DNA of 64,000 nt from Acidaminococcaceae bacterium (GTDB taxonomy: Bacteria; Bacillota; Negativicutes; Acidaminococcales; Acidaminococcaceae), in contig CALXRU010000004.1 in the NCBI GenBank assembly GCA_944390935.1, positions 36,929-100,928 of the forward strand, written 5' to 3'. Numbering within the stretch: the first letter of the stretch is position 1; every line of letters starts with the position of its first letter. The position numbers and the translations under genes were made by a program. The notes beneath the pieces were generated by a model. That model searched no databases and was not told the DNA's origin. It saw nothing but the letters and a program-made list of their open reading frames with translations. Positions 35,783 through 44,980 of this stretch are shown here, piece after piece.

Positions 35783-36702
35783 ATGTCTAAAAATATATTA
35801 ATATTAGCTTCTAAAAATGGTTGGTTAGGTAAATATTTAAGGGAGAATGGTTTTGCGGTCGAAGATGTTTGGAAGAATGATCATTTTTCCAAAAGAAAAT
35901 ATTTTATATTAAAATTATTTAACAAAACAAAGCTTTTATATGGTTTTGATAAAGAATTAATAAAACAATATGATAAAATTTTAATTTCTCAAACTAATGG
36001 AATATCTTCAGTAGTCAAAGATATTAAAATATGGAATCAAAAAGCAAATATAAAGTATTGGCTATGGGATCCCGTAAAGACTTATCCAAATAGGAAAATA
36101 GATGAATTGATAGGAGCTATAAATTTTGGAATTGAATGTTTTAGTTTTGATAAAGATGATTGTGATAAATATGGGTTAAAGTATAATAATAATTTTTATC
36201 CATATTATAACTACGTTCTACCCCCCCGTTGCAGTATACAAAAGTCTTGTTTGTAGGTGCAAATAAGGGAAGGTTGAAGAAATTATTAGAAATCAAAGAA
36301 GCTTTGATAAAAAATGAAATAAAATACAAATTTATTGTAATATCAGGAAATAAGAAATATAAAGAATTGTATAACGATATTACTTTTTTTAGTAAGCCAA
36401 TAAAATACGAGACTATTTTGACGGAGATAGGTAATACTAATTGTATTTTAGATATTGTACAAGAAGGTCAAACAGGTTTAACATGGAGACCTTTTGAAGC
36501 CTTGTTTTTTGATAAAAAACTTATTACAACAAATAAAAGTATCAGGGATTTTGATTTTTATAATAAAAATAATATTTTGGTTTTGGATGATAATTATGAT
36601 GAAATCATATCTTTTCTTAAATTACCATATGTGAAAATTGATGAAAAAATTAAAGAACGATACAAATTGGAATATTGGATTGCGAATTTTTTTAACGATT
36701 AA
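35783..36702 (+). pseudogene. Putative LPS transferase gene, split in two frames at a C7 tract (phase-off)
   Basis: First half 35783-36256 (ATG 35783; an ATG at 35774 is also possible), second half 36229-36702. They are one gene: the intact neighbour at 39319-40260 aligns over its whole length (NDHFSKRKYFILKLFNK vs NDHYSERKFKILKLFNK; ANKGRL vs ADKDRL; EALFFDKKLITTNKS vs ESLFLNKKLITNNKN). The frame break is exactly at C7 (36221-36227). A C8 tract would give one ORF of ~306 aa, with the same number of residues across the junction as the paralogue. Family unknown to me; the C-terminal ILDIVQEGQTGLTWRPFEAL type motif suggests a glycosyltransferase-like role. Confidence 0.85.
36221..36227 (+). repeat. 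C7 homopolymer tract at a frame break
   Basis: Seven C in a locally ~20-25% GC gene. The upstream frame ends at a TAG 27 bases beyond the tract. The downstream frame is open from TTG 36229 to 36702. Adding one base (C8) or removing two (C5) joins the frames. Confidence 0.95.
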
Positions 36703-36729
36703 TTTTTTTAAATTTGTAGAGGTGATATA

Positions 36730-37608
36730 ATGAAAGGCATAATTTTAGCAGGTGGTAGCGGGACCCGTCTTTATCCGCTGACTATGGTAACGAGTAAACA
36801 ACTTTTACCAATCTACAACAAACCAATGATTTTCTATCCTTTATCTACTTTGATGTTAGCTGGCATCAGAGAAATTTTAATAATTTCAACGCCTCATGAT
36901 TTACCGAATTTTGAAAAATTATTGGGCAACGGTGAAAGATATGGCATTAAATTAAGTTATAAAGTACAGCCGTCTCCTGATGGTTTGGCACAGGCTTTTA
37001 TTTTAGGTGAAGAATTTGTCGGCAATGATAGCTGCGCATTAATTTTAGGTGATAATATCTTTTACGGTGCCGGGTTAAGCAAACATTTAAAACAGGCTGC
37101 CAATAATAAAAAGGGAGCAACTGTTTTTGGATACTATGTAGATGACCCGGAACGTTTTGGTGTTGTTGAATTTGACGCAGAAGGCAAGGCTGTATCGATA
37201 GAAGAAAAACCTGCCGTGCCAAAAAGCAATTATGCTGTTACCGGTTTATATTTTTACGATAACAACGTATGCAAATACGCCAAAACACTTAAACCTTCTG
37301 CACGCGGAGAACTGGAAATTACCGATTTAAATAAAATCTATCTTGAGAATGATAAATTAAATGTTATCACGCTTGGGCGTGGTTATGCGTGGCTTGATAC
37401 AGGAACAGTAGACAGTTTAAACGAAGCAGCAGAATTTGTAAAAGCAGTGGAAACAAGAACCGGCATACCCATTGCGGTGCTTGAAGAAATTGCTTATAAC
37501 AACGGCTGGATAACGAAAGAACAGCTTTTGGAGAGTGCTGAAAAATATGGAAAAGCTCCTTACGGACAATACCTTAAAAAAGTAGCAGAAGGCAAAATAA
37601 AATATTAA
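36730..37608 (+). CDS. rmlA: Glucose-1-phosphate thymidylyltransferase
   Basis: 292 aa. Nucleotide-binding [11 protein letters not shown] (~8-18), [27 protein letters not shown] and [20 protein letters not shown] (in part: [10 protein letters not shown]) are all RmlA signatures. It makes dTDP-glucose from dTTP and glucose 1-phosphate, the first of four steps to dTDP-L-rhamnose. rmlC follows after 14 bp; rmlB and rmlD lie further down, separated by transferase genes. Confidence 0.97.
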   Translation: MKGIILAGGSGTRLYPLTMVTSKQLLPIYNKPMIFYPLSTLMLAGIREILIISTPHDLPNFEKLLGNGERYGIKLSYKVQPSPDGLAQAFILGEEFVGNDSCALILGDNIFYGAGLSKHLKQAANNKKGATVFGYYVDDPERFGVVEFDAEGKAVSIEEKPAVPKSNYAVTGLYFYDNNVCKYAKTLKPSARGELEITDLNKIYLENDKLNVITLGRGYAWLDTGTVDSLNEAAEFVKAVETRTGIPIAVLEEIAYNNGWITKEQLLESAEKYGKAPYGQYLKKVAEGKIKY

Positions 37609-37622
37609 GAAGGTAGCACAGA

Positions 37623-38168
37623 ATGAAAATAAGCAAAACAAAACTTGAAGGTGTAGTAATAATAGAGCCTGATGTATTTGGCGATAACCGTGGCTTTTTT
37701 ATGGAAAGCTGGAATAAAAAGAAAATGGCTGAAGCAGGTTTAGATTATGACTTTGTGCAGGATAACCATTCTAAAAGTACGGTAAAAGGTACATTACGTG
37801 GGATACATTTCCAAAAAGGTGATAAAGCACAGGCAAAACTGGTGCGCTGCGTAAAAGGAGCGGTACTTGATGTAGCAGTAGATTTGCGAAGAAACAGCCC
37901 TACTTTTAAACAGTGGGTTGGTGTGGAACTGAGCGAAGAAAATAAAAAACAGCTTTTAATACCACGCGGTTTTGGGCATGGTTTTGTGACTTTGACGGAT
38001 GATGTGGAATTTTTATATAAGGCAGATAATTACTACGCACCGGAAGCTGATGCCGGTATACGTTGGAATGACCCGGAAATCGGCGTTGAATGGGGCATAG
38101 AAAATCCTATTTTATCAGATAAAGATAAAAATAATCCGTTTTTAAAAAATGCAGAAATTTTTGAATGA
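37623..38168 (+). CDS. rmlC: dTDP-4-dehydrorhamnose 3,5-epimerase
   Basis: 181 aa cupin-fold epimerase. LRGIHFQKG carries the catalytic His, VLDVAVDLRRNSPTF and IPRGFGHGFVTL and IRWNDPEIGVEW are the usual conserved blocks. Third enzyme of the dTDP-L-rhamnose pathway. Located 14 bp after rmlA and 9 bp before the GT4 gene. Confidence 0.97.
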   Translation: MKISKTKLEGVVIIEPDVFGDNRGFFMESWNKKKMAEAGLDYDFVQDNHSKSTVKGTLRGIHFQKGDKAQAKLVRCVKGAVLDVAVDLRRNSPTFKQWVGVELSEENKKQLLIPRGFGHGFVTLTDDVEFLYKADNYYAPEADAGIRWNDPEIGVEWGIENPILSDKDKNNPFLKNAEIFE

Positions 38169-38177
38169 GGAATTAAA

Positions 38178-39335
38178 ATGCAAAAAAGAATTCTGACAAT
38201 GTTTTGGTATGATGATGCAGGAGAAGTACATTTGTATAAAGATGTTGGCGGTATACCTTATGCATTATCAAAATATTGTGGCTGGCAGGCGACATTTGCT
38301 TATAATGATGCAAATGGAGTAATACATAATGCAGATTATGAAAAATATGTTAAGCTTGACCGGATTAGATTTGCTAAAATATTAGAAAGATTGAAATTAC
38401 GTTATATTAAATATTTTCAGGTTATAAAGTATGTTTATTTTAATGCACCTAATTATGACGTAATTAATTTTTATCATTGTCATAAATTTATTAATTTTTT
38501 ATGTTGGCTGGCTAAAAAGCGAAATCCTAAGATTATAACTTATGTTAAATTAGATATGGGGAAGGCTGGCTTTGAAAAAGAGACAGAAAGACAAAAGTGT
38601 TGTGGGGGGGTAAAGGCTTGGCGCAATACAGATTTATTTACGGTTGAAACGAAAAAGTATGTTGATACATTGAATTCCTTAAATAAATTTAATAATAAAG
38701 TGAAATATTTACCCAATGGATTTTTTTCAGATCTGGTAAATATAGATTTAAGTAGTATAAAAAAAGAAAAAATTATTTTAACAGTTGGTAGATTAGGAAC
38801 ATATCAAAAAAATACCGAATTATTAATTGAAGCACTTATAAGTATTGAAGATAGTTTAGATGATTGGAAAATTTATTTGGTTGGGCCAATGACTGATGAA
38901 TTTAAAATTTGGTTAAACAAAAAATTAATCAACCATCAATTTTTAAAAGAGAAGATTCTAATTACTGGGAATATTACCGACAAGGCTGAATTATATAAAA
39001 TATATGCAAAAGCAAGTATTTTTGTATTACCGTCAAGATATGAAGGTTTTCCTTTAGTTATACAAGAAGCAATGCATTTTGCCTGTTATCCGATAATTAC
39101 AGATTGTTTTCCAGCAGTAGATGAAGTTATACAAAAAGGAAAAAATGAGTATGGCAATATCATTGAAATATCATTAGAAGATTTAAGTAATGCATTAAAA
39201 AATATTGTCAAGATTGATGATTTAACTATAGGAAAGTGTTCTGCAGAATTTATAGATAAAAATTTTAATTGGGAAACATTAGCCGGAAAATTAAAAAAAT
39301 ATTTTATGGAGATAGACTATGATAAACTTAAATGA
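38178..39335 (+). CDS. GT4-type glycosyltransferase containing a G7 tract (in frame)
   Basis: 385 aa GT-B enzyme. Donor-site region: ILTVGRLGTYQKNTELLIEAL (in part: TVGRLGTYQKNTELL), then SIFVLPSRYEGFPLVIQEAM with the E(x7)E motif of GT4. N-terminal half has an acceptor-type domain with many Tyr/Lys. A G7 tract at 38604-38610 (codons 143-145) is in frame now; G8 would stop translation after 156 residues. Ends 17 bases inside the next gene. Probably adds an O-antigen or outer-core sugar. Confidence 0.9.
   Translation: MQKRILTMFWYDDAGEVHLYKDVGGIPYALSKYCGWQATFAYNDANGVIHNADYEKYVKLDRIRFAKILERLKLRYIKYFQVIKYVYFNAPNYDVINFYHCHKFINFLCWLAKKRNPKIITYVKLDMGKAGFEKETERQKCCGGVKAWRNTDLFTVETKKYVDTLNSLNKFNNKVKYLPNGFFSDLVNIDLSSIKKEKIILTVGRLGTYQKNTELLIEALISIEDSLDDWKIYLVGPMTDEFKIWLNKKLINHQFLKEKILITGNITDKAELYKIYAKASIFVLPSRYEGFPLVIQEAMHFACYPIITDCFPAVDEVIQKGKNEYGNIIEISLEDLSNALKNIVKIDDLTIGKCSAEFIDKNFNWETLAGKLKKYFMEIDYDKLK
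38604..38610 (+). repeat. G7 homopolymer tract in the GT4 gene
   Basis: Seven G in an AT-rich gene, reading Gly-Gly-Val. Current length keeps the ORF open. Confidence 0.95.
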
Positions 39336-40260
39336 AGTGTTATTTTTAACTCCCAAAAATGATGTAGTCATTGGTAGACCTTTTTTTGGAAATGGATTTA
39401 GAATAGAGTCTATTTATAAAAATGATCATTATTCTGAACGTAAATTTAAGATACTTAAATTATTTAATAAAGAAAATCGTTTATTTGCTTTTGATAAATC
39501 ATTAATAAAACAATATAATAAAATAGTTGTTTCCGAATGCGCTCAAATATCCTCTGTGGTAAGATATATATATATATATAATAGACAGAGCGATATAAAA
39601 GCATATTTTTGGAATACGTTAAGGGGAGAATATATAGAAGAAGTAAAAAAATTGCAAAAAATGGGTATAGAAACTTATACTTTTGATCAAGGTGATTGTC
39701 AAAGGTATAATATGAAATATAATGCTCAACCATATCCGTATTTAGAAAATATTTATTTTGATTCATCAGAAATTAAATATGATTGTTATTTTTGTGCTGC
39801 AGACAAAGACCGCTTATTAACCTTAATTAAGTTAAAAAATGCTTTAAAAGATCAAAACATCAGTTTTAATTTTAAAGTATTAAAAGAAAAACATAAGAAT
39901 TATTCTAAAGAAAGTAGTGATATTGAAGGTATTAAATTAATAGATAAATTTGTTGATTATACTACGGTATTAAAAGAAAGTAGTCATGCTAATTGCATAG
40001 TTGAATTATTAATGAAAGGACAAAGTGGTTATACATTACGTACTATGGAGTCGTTATTTTTAAACAAAAAGTTAATTACAAATAATAAGAATGTAGTGAA
40101 CGAAAGTTTTTACAACCCTAATAATATTTTTATTTTAGATAACAACTATGATAAGATAAAAAAGTTTTTAGAAATACCATATGAAACAGTACCAAAATAT
40201 GAAAAAGAAAAATATTCTTGTAATTCTTGGATGAATAGATTTTTTGAGGTGGAAAAATGA
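39319..40260 (+). CDS. Putative LPS transferase, intact paralogue of the gene at 35783-36702
   Basis: 313 aa, no signal peptide or membrane helix. I do not recognise a named family. The C-terminal block (NCIVELLMKGQSGYTLRTME, in part: LLMKGQSGYTLRTMESLF, then KKLITNNKN and FYNPNNIFILD) recalls glycosyltransferase-like proteins of polysaccharide loci where it contacts the donor. Overlaps the GT4 gene by 17 bases and rmlB by 4 (ATGA). It contains an (AT)8 tract at 39564-39580, coding RYIYIYN, where unit loss or gain would shift the frame. The paralogue lacks this tract. Confidence 0.8.
   Translation: MINLNEVLFLTPKNDVVIGRPFFGNGFRIESIYKNDHYSERKFKILKLFNKENRLFAFDKSLIKQYNKIVVSECAQISSVVRYIYIYNRQSDIKAYFWNTLRGEYIEEVKKLQKMGIETYTFDQGDCQRYNMKYNAQPYPYLENIYFDSSEIKYDCYFCAADKDRLLTLIKLKNALKDQNISFNFKVLKEKHKNYSKESSDIEGIKLIDKFVDYTTVLKESSHANCIVELLMKGQSGYTLRTMESLFLNKKLITNNKNVVNESFYNPNNIFILDNNYDKIKKFLEIPYETVPKYEKEKYSCNSWMNRFFEVEK
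39564..39580 (+). repeat. (AT)8 dinucleotide tract inside a transferase gene
   Basis: 17 bases of alternating A/T (8.5 units), inside the ORF 39319-40260. One repeat unit of change would move the frame by two bases. Confidence 0.95.
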
Positions 40261-41276
40261 AACTCATCATCACCGGCGGGGCCGGGTTTATTGGCAGTAA
40301 TTTTATATATTATGAGCTTAAGCAGCATCTGGAAGATGAATTTATTTGTCTGGATAAGCTGACATATGCGGGCAATTTAAGCAGCTTGGAAGCTGCAATG
40401 CAGCAGCCGAACTTTAAGTTTGTTAAAGGCGATATTGCTGACCGTGATTTTGTTTACAGTCTGTTTGAAGCGGAAAAGCCTGATGTTGTGGTAAACTTTG
40501 CGGCGGAGAGCCATGTTGACCGCAGCATTTTAGAGCCGGAGCTGTTTTTAAAAACAAATGTTATCGGCACGGGTGTGCTGATGGATGCCTGCCGCAAATA
40601 TGGCATTAAGCGTTATCATCAGGTAAGCACGGACGAGGTTTACGGCGATTTGCCGCTGGACAGGCCGGATTTGTTCTTTACGGAAACCACGCCGCTGCAT
40701 ACTTCCAGCCCATATTCTGCTTCTAAAGCCGGTGCGGATTTACTGATTTTGGCATACCACCGTACTTACGGTTTGCCGGTGACGATATCCCGCTGCAGCA
40801 ATAACTATGGGCCGTATCACTTCCCGGAAAAATTGATTCCGCTGATGATTATCAATGCCCTGCATGATAAAACGCTACCTGTATACGGCGACGGCGCTAA
40901 TGTGCGAGACTGGCTGTATGTGGAAGACCATTGCAGTGCAATTGATTTAATTATCCGCCAGGGGCGGGAAGGTGAAGTTTACAACGTAGGTGGGCACAAC
41001 GAAAAGAGCAATTTGGACGTTGTGAAGATTATTTTAAAAGCGTTGGGCAAGAGCGAAGATTTGATAACTTTTGTGAAAGACCGCCCGGGGCATGACAGGC
41101 GTTATGCTATTGACCCGACGAAGATACACAATGAGCTTGGCTGGCTGCCGCAGACGAAGTTTGAGGACGGTATAGCCAAAACGATTGAATGGTATTTAGC
41201 CAATAAGGACTGGTGGCAGGAAATCATAAGCGGCGAATACCAGAAGTATTACGAAAAGATGTACGGTGGAAAATAA
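40257..41276 (+). CDS. rmlB: dTDP-glucose 4,6-dehydratase
   Basis: 339 aa extended SDR. GGAGFIGSNFIYYEL (in part: GGAGFIGSNF), FAAESHVDRSI, catalytic STDEVYGDL and YSASKAGAD, ISRCSNNYGPYHFPEKLIPL (in part: RCSNNYGPYHFPEK) are all RmlB signatures. Second step to dTDP-L-rhamnose. The GC content is visibly higher than both neighbours (about half G/C in sampled lines against ~20-25%), so this gene has another history than the flanking transferases. Confidence 0.97.
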   Translation: MKLIITGGAGFIGSNFIYYELKQHLEDEFICLDKLTYAGNLSSLEAAMQQPNFKFVKGDIADRDFVYSLFEAEKPDVVVNFAAESHVDRSILEPELFLKTNVIGTGVLMDACRKYGIKRYHQVSTDEVYGDLPLDRPDLFFTETTPLHTSSPYSASKAGADLLILAYHRTYGLPVTISRCSNNYGPYHFPEKLIPLMIINALHDKTLPVYGDGANVRDWLYVEDHCSAIDLIIRQGREGEVYNVGGHNEKSNLDVVKIILKALGKSEDLITFVKDRPGHDRRYAIDPTKIHNELGWLPQTKFEDGIAKTIEWYLANKDWWQEIISGEYQKYYEKMYGGK

Positions 41277-42159
41277 TGAATTATAAATTGGTTGGATGTG
41301 TAATATTATACAATCCATCGAGTGATGTTATCACTAATATAGAAACCTATATAAATGAGTGTGATATTTTATATATCATATATAATGGAAATGGATTAGA
41401 TATTTATAATATTTTAAAACGCAAATATGATAATATAAAATATATATTTCATTCTGAAAATATGGGTATAAGTTATTCGTTGAATGAAGTTTTAGAACTA
41501 ATTACTAAAAATAATACAGATTTTTTATTAACTATGGATCAGGATAGTTGTTTTATTGGTAATAGTATGAGAAGATATAAGCAATCATTAAGTAGTGTTG
41601 ATTGGGGGGGACACTTGCACTATCACCTAAAATAATTGAAAGTTATGATGGAATAGAATTATGTGAAGATGTTCTGTATGAAAATGTTAATAGACCAATT
41701 ACTAGAATTATAACAAGTGGTAGTATAGTTAATGTAAGAGCAGCAAATAAAATTGGTGGTTGGGATAATAATTTATTTATTGATGAGGTTGATTTTGAGT
41801 TTTGTTATAAAGGTATAATTAATGGATTTAAATGTATAAACTGTATTTCTGGAATATATTTAAAACATAAATTGGGGGAAATATACGAATGCAGAAATCC
41901 GTTTTATAATAAAATTTTAGAAAATGATCATAACTACGTGAGAACTTATTATATAGTTAGGAATAGATTATATATATGGAAAAAGTATAATGAGTTGAAT
42001 GAGTTTATATTTTTTAAATGGTACATTAGAAGTACGCTAAAACTATTATTTGAAATAATAGTTTACAAAAATGAGAAAAAGAAAAATCTATTATCATATT
42101 ATAATGGAATTAAAGATTATTTAACTAACTATATGGGTAAAAAAGAATTTAATTATTAA
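41276..42159 (+). pseudogene. GT2 rhamnosyltransferase-like gene split at a G7 tract (phase-off)
   Basis: ATG 41276 overlaps the rmlB stop (TAATG). First half 41276-41635, second half 41602-42159. Reading shows GT2 features: VGCVILYNPSS start, a DQD motif in TMDQDSCF, then beyond the break GWDNNLFIDEVDFEFCYK, typical of rhamnosyltransferase-type GT2 enzymes (IDyvDfE). The frames break exactly at G7 (41604-41610). G8 would give a 294-aa protein reading W-G-G-T-L-A-L across the tract, the normal size. At G7 only a 119-aa piece lacking the second half is made. Confidence 0.88.
41604..41610 (+). repeat. G7 homopolymer tract at a frame break
   Basis: Seven G. Upstream frame continues to TAA at 41633-41635; the downstream frame is closed by TGA at 41599 just before the tract. 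One extra G joins them. Confidence 0.95.
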
Positions 42160-42175
42160 GAAGGTATAATAAATT

Positions 42176-43018
42176 ATGAAAGTTTTAGTTACCGGAGCGA
42201 ATGGACAGCTCGGCTATGATGTCGTAAAAGAATTACAAAAACAAAATATTGTATGTTGTGGAGCAACTCGTAAAGATTTTGATATTGTAGATTTTGAAGC
42301 AACAGAAAAATTTATAACTAATTACATGCCTGATGTGGTTATACATTGTGCAGCATATACTGCTGTAGATAAAGCTGAAGACGAGCAAGGATTATGTTGT
42401 CTTGTTAATGCATCAGCAACAGAAAATATAGCTCAAATTTGCAAAAAAATTAATGCAAAAATGGTATATATAAGCACAGACTATGTTTTTGATGGAACCA
42501 AAGACGGTTTTTATGAAATTGATGATAAGCCGAACCCTATAAACGTTTATGGTAGAACTAAATTATTAGGAGAACAAGAGGTACAAAAAATACTAAACAA
42601 ATATTTTATTGTACGCATATCCTGGGTTTTTGGTAAGCATGGCAATAATTTTGTTAAAACAATGCTTAAACTAGGAAAAGAGCGCAAAGAATTGAATGTT
42701 GTTGCAGACCAATATGGAAGCCCAACATATACAGCTGATTTAGCACCGTTGTTGATAGAGATGATAAAAACAGATAAATACGGAATTTATCATGCAACAA
42801 ATGAAGACGTATGTAGTTGGGCAGAATTTGCAGAAGAAATATTTAAACTTGCCGAAATGAATGTTAAAGTTAATCATATAACTACGGATGAATATCCTAC
42901 TAAAGCTAAAAGACCATTGAATAGCAGGTTAAGTAAAGAAAAATTAGATAAATATTTTCACAATTTACCTTTTTGGGAAATATCATTAGAAAAATTCATA
43001 AAAATAAACGAGCAATAA
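42176..43018 (+). CDS. rmlD: dTDP-4-dehydrorhamnose reductase
   Basis: 280 aa. GANGQLGYDVVKEL (in part: GANGQLG) at ~7, HCAAYTAVDKAE, STDYVFDGT and the YxxxK motif YGRTKLLGE are the standard RmlD blocks. Final step to dTDP-L-rhamnose, with NAD(P)H. AT-rich like its neighbours and unlike rmlB. The hairpin of the shared terminator overlaps its last codons. Confidence 0.96.
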   Translation: MKVLVTGANGQLGYDVVKELQKQNIVCCGATRKDFDIVDFEATEKFITNYMPDVVIHCAAYTAVDKAEDEQGLCCLVNASATENIAQICKKINAKMVYISTDYVFDGTKDGFYEIDDKPNPINVYGRTKLLGEQEVQKILNKYFIVRISWVFGKHGNNFVKTMLKLGKERKELNVVADQYGSPTYTADLAPLLIEMIKTDKYGIYHATNEDVCSWAEFAEEIFKLAEMNVKVNHITTDEYPTKAKRPLNSRLSKEKLDKYFHNLPFWEISLEKFIKINEQ

Positions 43019-43036
43019 TTTGCTCGTTTATTTTTT
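43005..43036. terminator. Bidirectional terminator between rmlD and the EptA-like gene
   Basis: TAAACGAGCA (43005-43014) pairs with TGCTCGTTTA (43021-43030), T run on the right and A run on the left. The stem includes the last sense codons and stop of rmlD. Confidence 0.9.
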
Positions 43037-44819
43037 AATCTTTATCATCTTTTATCCAAAGCTCGCCGAGATTTGTTTTTAGCATTTCTTTTGTATATTT
43101 ATATTTTGAAGATGCTATACTGTTTGTTTCATCATAATGATTAGATTTTATATTTAATATTCCGCAAATAAATTCATAAATAAGATCATTAGTAAAATAT
43201 TTCTTACTGTTATTGCAAATATCTGTATAAATTTCAGAATTTTTAGCAATATATTCATCTGATAAATATAAGAACATTGGTATACGTACAGTACCGAATC
43301 CAGCAAAATTTGGCGAACGGCGTTTATCGGGTATTGTAGCATGGTCGGAAAAATATAAGAGTGCTTGTAAGTTCAAATTAGTTTTGGCATATTCAGTTAT
43401 CGTCTGCAAAACATAGTCAGTGTAGGTAATGGAATCAAGATAGTTTGGAATCAGATCGTATTTATTGGGCTTACTAAATTTGGCAAAATTTTGAGGATAG
43501 CGATTAATAAAATTGAAATGATTGCCCATCAAGTGTAATACTATAAAATTATTTTCATCAGGATTTACGGTTTTTATATAATCCAGTAAAGTTTCATCAT
43601 ATTGCGGCTTGTTAAGGTTTTGCTTTGTCCATTCAGCTTTGTCGGCAGTGTTGGCAACTAAAGTAATTGCAGTTTCAGCACTGCCAATGTGTCCCTGATT
43701 GCTAAACCAATAAGTTTTATAACCTGCTTTTTTAGCAATATCTATAATTGAACAGGATTCATAAAATTTTTTATCGTTATATTGGTTAACTTCTGTTAAA
43801 ACTCGTTCCAATGCGGGCACTGTTTGGTCTTTGCACGCATAGGAATTAGGAAATAAAACAAAATTTTTAGTCGGGCTCATTTTTTTCAGCCATGGAGTGG
43901 TATTATATTGGTAATCAGTAAAAGCACTCATATAGTCGCGTGATTCCGATTCGCCAATAATCATAATAATAGTAGACGGTTTATCAAAATTTGGTTTGTT
44001 GGGTTCTACTTTTAAATTTTTTAAACGTGCTTCAACATTTGAAGCATATAAATGAGTTTCTTTGATATATTTATTGACATCTAAAAATAGTTCAATAATA
44101 CCTGTACGGATAAACACGCCCTTTTTGGTGTTCCATAAATAATGAGTTAAGAAAAGTGTTGTTGCGATTATAATATAAATACTATAATCATAAATACTGG
44201 ATATTTCTGGTAATGTTGTTTGATTTCCATAATTTATTACACTGAATACAGTAATCAGAATAACAGGAATAATAATTTGAATTATAAAAGGAAGGGATTT
44301 ATAAAATTCTATAGCTTCGTTATGGTCAGTTTCGCGCATAAGCATAATAGAACTATCAGTTAAGCAAGTTTTGTAGACTGCATAATAAAGAATTTGAATA
44401 ATGGGAATTAATATAATTATAAATTCAATACAGGAAATTATAAAAAGAGATATTGCTGGCCAAAAATTAAAATATTGTACTAAAAGTTTTAAAGAAACGA
44501 GCCAGCTAATAATATAAAGCCCAAAAACCGTATCCAAATGAAAACCGAAATCAGATGAAGTTTTATGGTAAGTTAAATAGTAAAATAACGGGTAAATAAT
44601 AATCCACGCCAGACCAGTAATAAAACTTGTTAAAAATAACGGAGATGTTAAAGAAACATTTGCTAAAGCAACAGGTAAAACTGCTAAAATTGCACATGGT
44701 AAAAAACGGCGCAGTTGCAAATATTCAGCTTTGTGCCCCAAACCATGTGATACAGATACATAATAAATGTAAGGAAGAACATATAAAGCAACCATTAAAA
44801 TAAGATATTTATTTTCCAT
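43035..44819 (-). CDS. EptA/CptA-like phosphoethanolamine transferase
   Basis: 594 aa with about 6 membrane helices in the first ~230 residues and a periplasmic sulfatase-fold domain. Catalytic blocks: IIMIIGESESRDYMSAF (metal site), the nucleophile Thr in DQTVPALERVLTEVNQY (in part: KDQTVPALERV), HLMGNHFNF and YFSDHA. It would transfer phosphoethanolamine from phosphatidylethanolamine to LPS. Starts behind GAGGAG. AT-rich. Second alkaline-phosphatase-fold transferase of this locus, after the one at 31389. Confidence 0.88.
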   Translation of the reverse strand: MENKYLILMVALYVLPYIYYVSVSHGLGHKAEYLQLRRFLPCAILAVLPVALANVSLTSPLFLTSFITGLAWIIIYPLFYYLTYHKTSSDFGFHLDTVFGLYIISWLVSLKLLVQYFNFWPAISLFIISCIEFIIILIPIIQILYYAVYKTCLTDSSIMLMRETDHNEAIEFYKSLPFIIQIIIPVILITVFSVINYGNQTTLPEISSIYDYSIYIIIATTLFLTHYLWNTKKGVFIRTGIIELFLDVNKYIKETHLYASNVEARLKNLKVEPNKPNFDKPSTIIMIIGESESRDYMSAFTDYQYNTTPWLKKMSPTKNFVLFPNSYACKDQTVPALERVLTEVNQYNDKKFYESCSIIDIAKKAGYKTYWFSNQGHIGSAETAITLVANTADKAEWTKQNLNKPQYDETLLDYIKTVNPDENNFIVLHLMGNHFNFINRYPQNFAKFSKPNKYDLIPNYLDSITYTDYVLQTITEYAKTNLNLQALLYFSDHATIPDKRRSPNFAGFGTVRIPMFLYLSDEYIAKNSEIYTDICNNSKKYFTNDLIYEFICGILNIKSNHYDETNSIASSKYKYTKEMLKTNLGELWIKDDKD

Positions 44820-44980
44820 TTTTTCTCCTCTGTAAAAGAATTAAAATACAGGCAGTATCAGCGATAGCATTAATTATATTAGTATTATAATTTCTTTTGA
44901 GAAATAAGTAAAGTTACTGCATTTAAGATGTAAGTATGATAAAATAATAATGATTATACCTAATAATTAAGGATGATTTT

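Noticed and set aside
36221..36227. Sequencing error as the only explanation of the split genes
   Set aside because: Possible for either tract, but two other genes with the same tract length are in frame and the tracts cluster in surface-glycan genes; kept as the main alternative, not as the preferred one.
36221..41610. Programmed ribosomal frameshifting at the C7 and G7 breaks
   Set aside because: No downstream stem-loop or shifty A/U heptamer is evident, and the pattern of four equal tracts fits slipped-strand variation better; not fully excluded.
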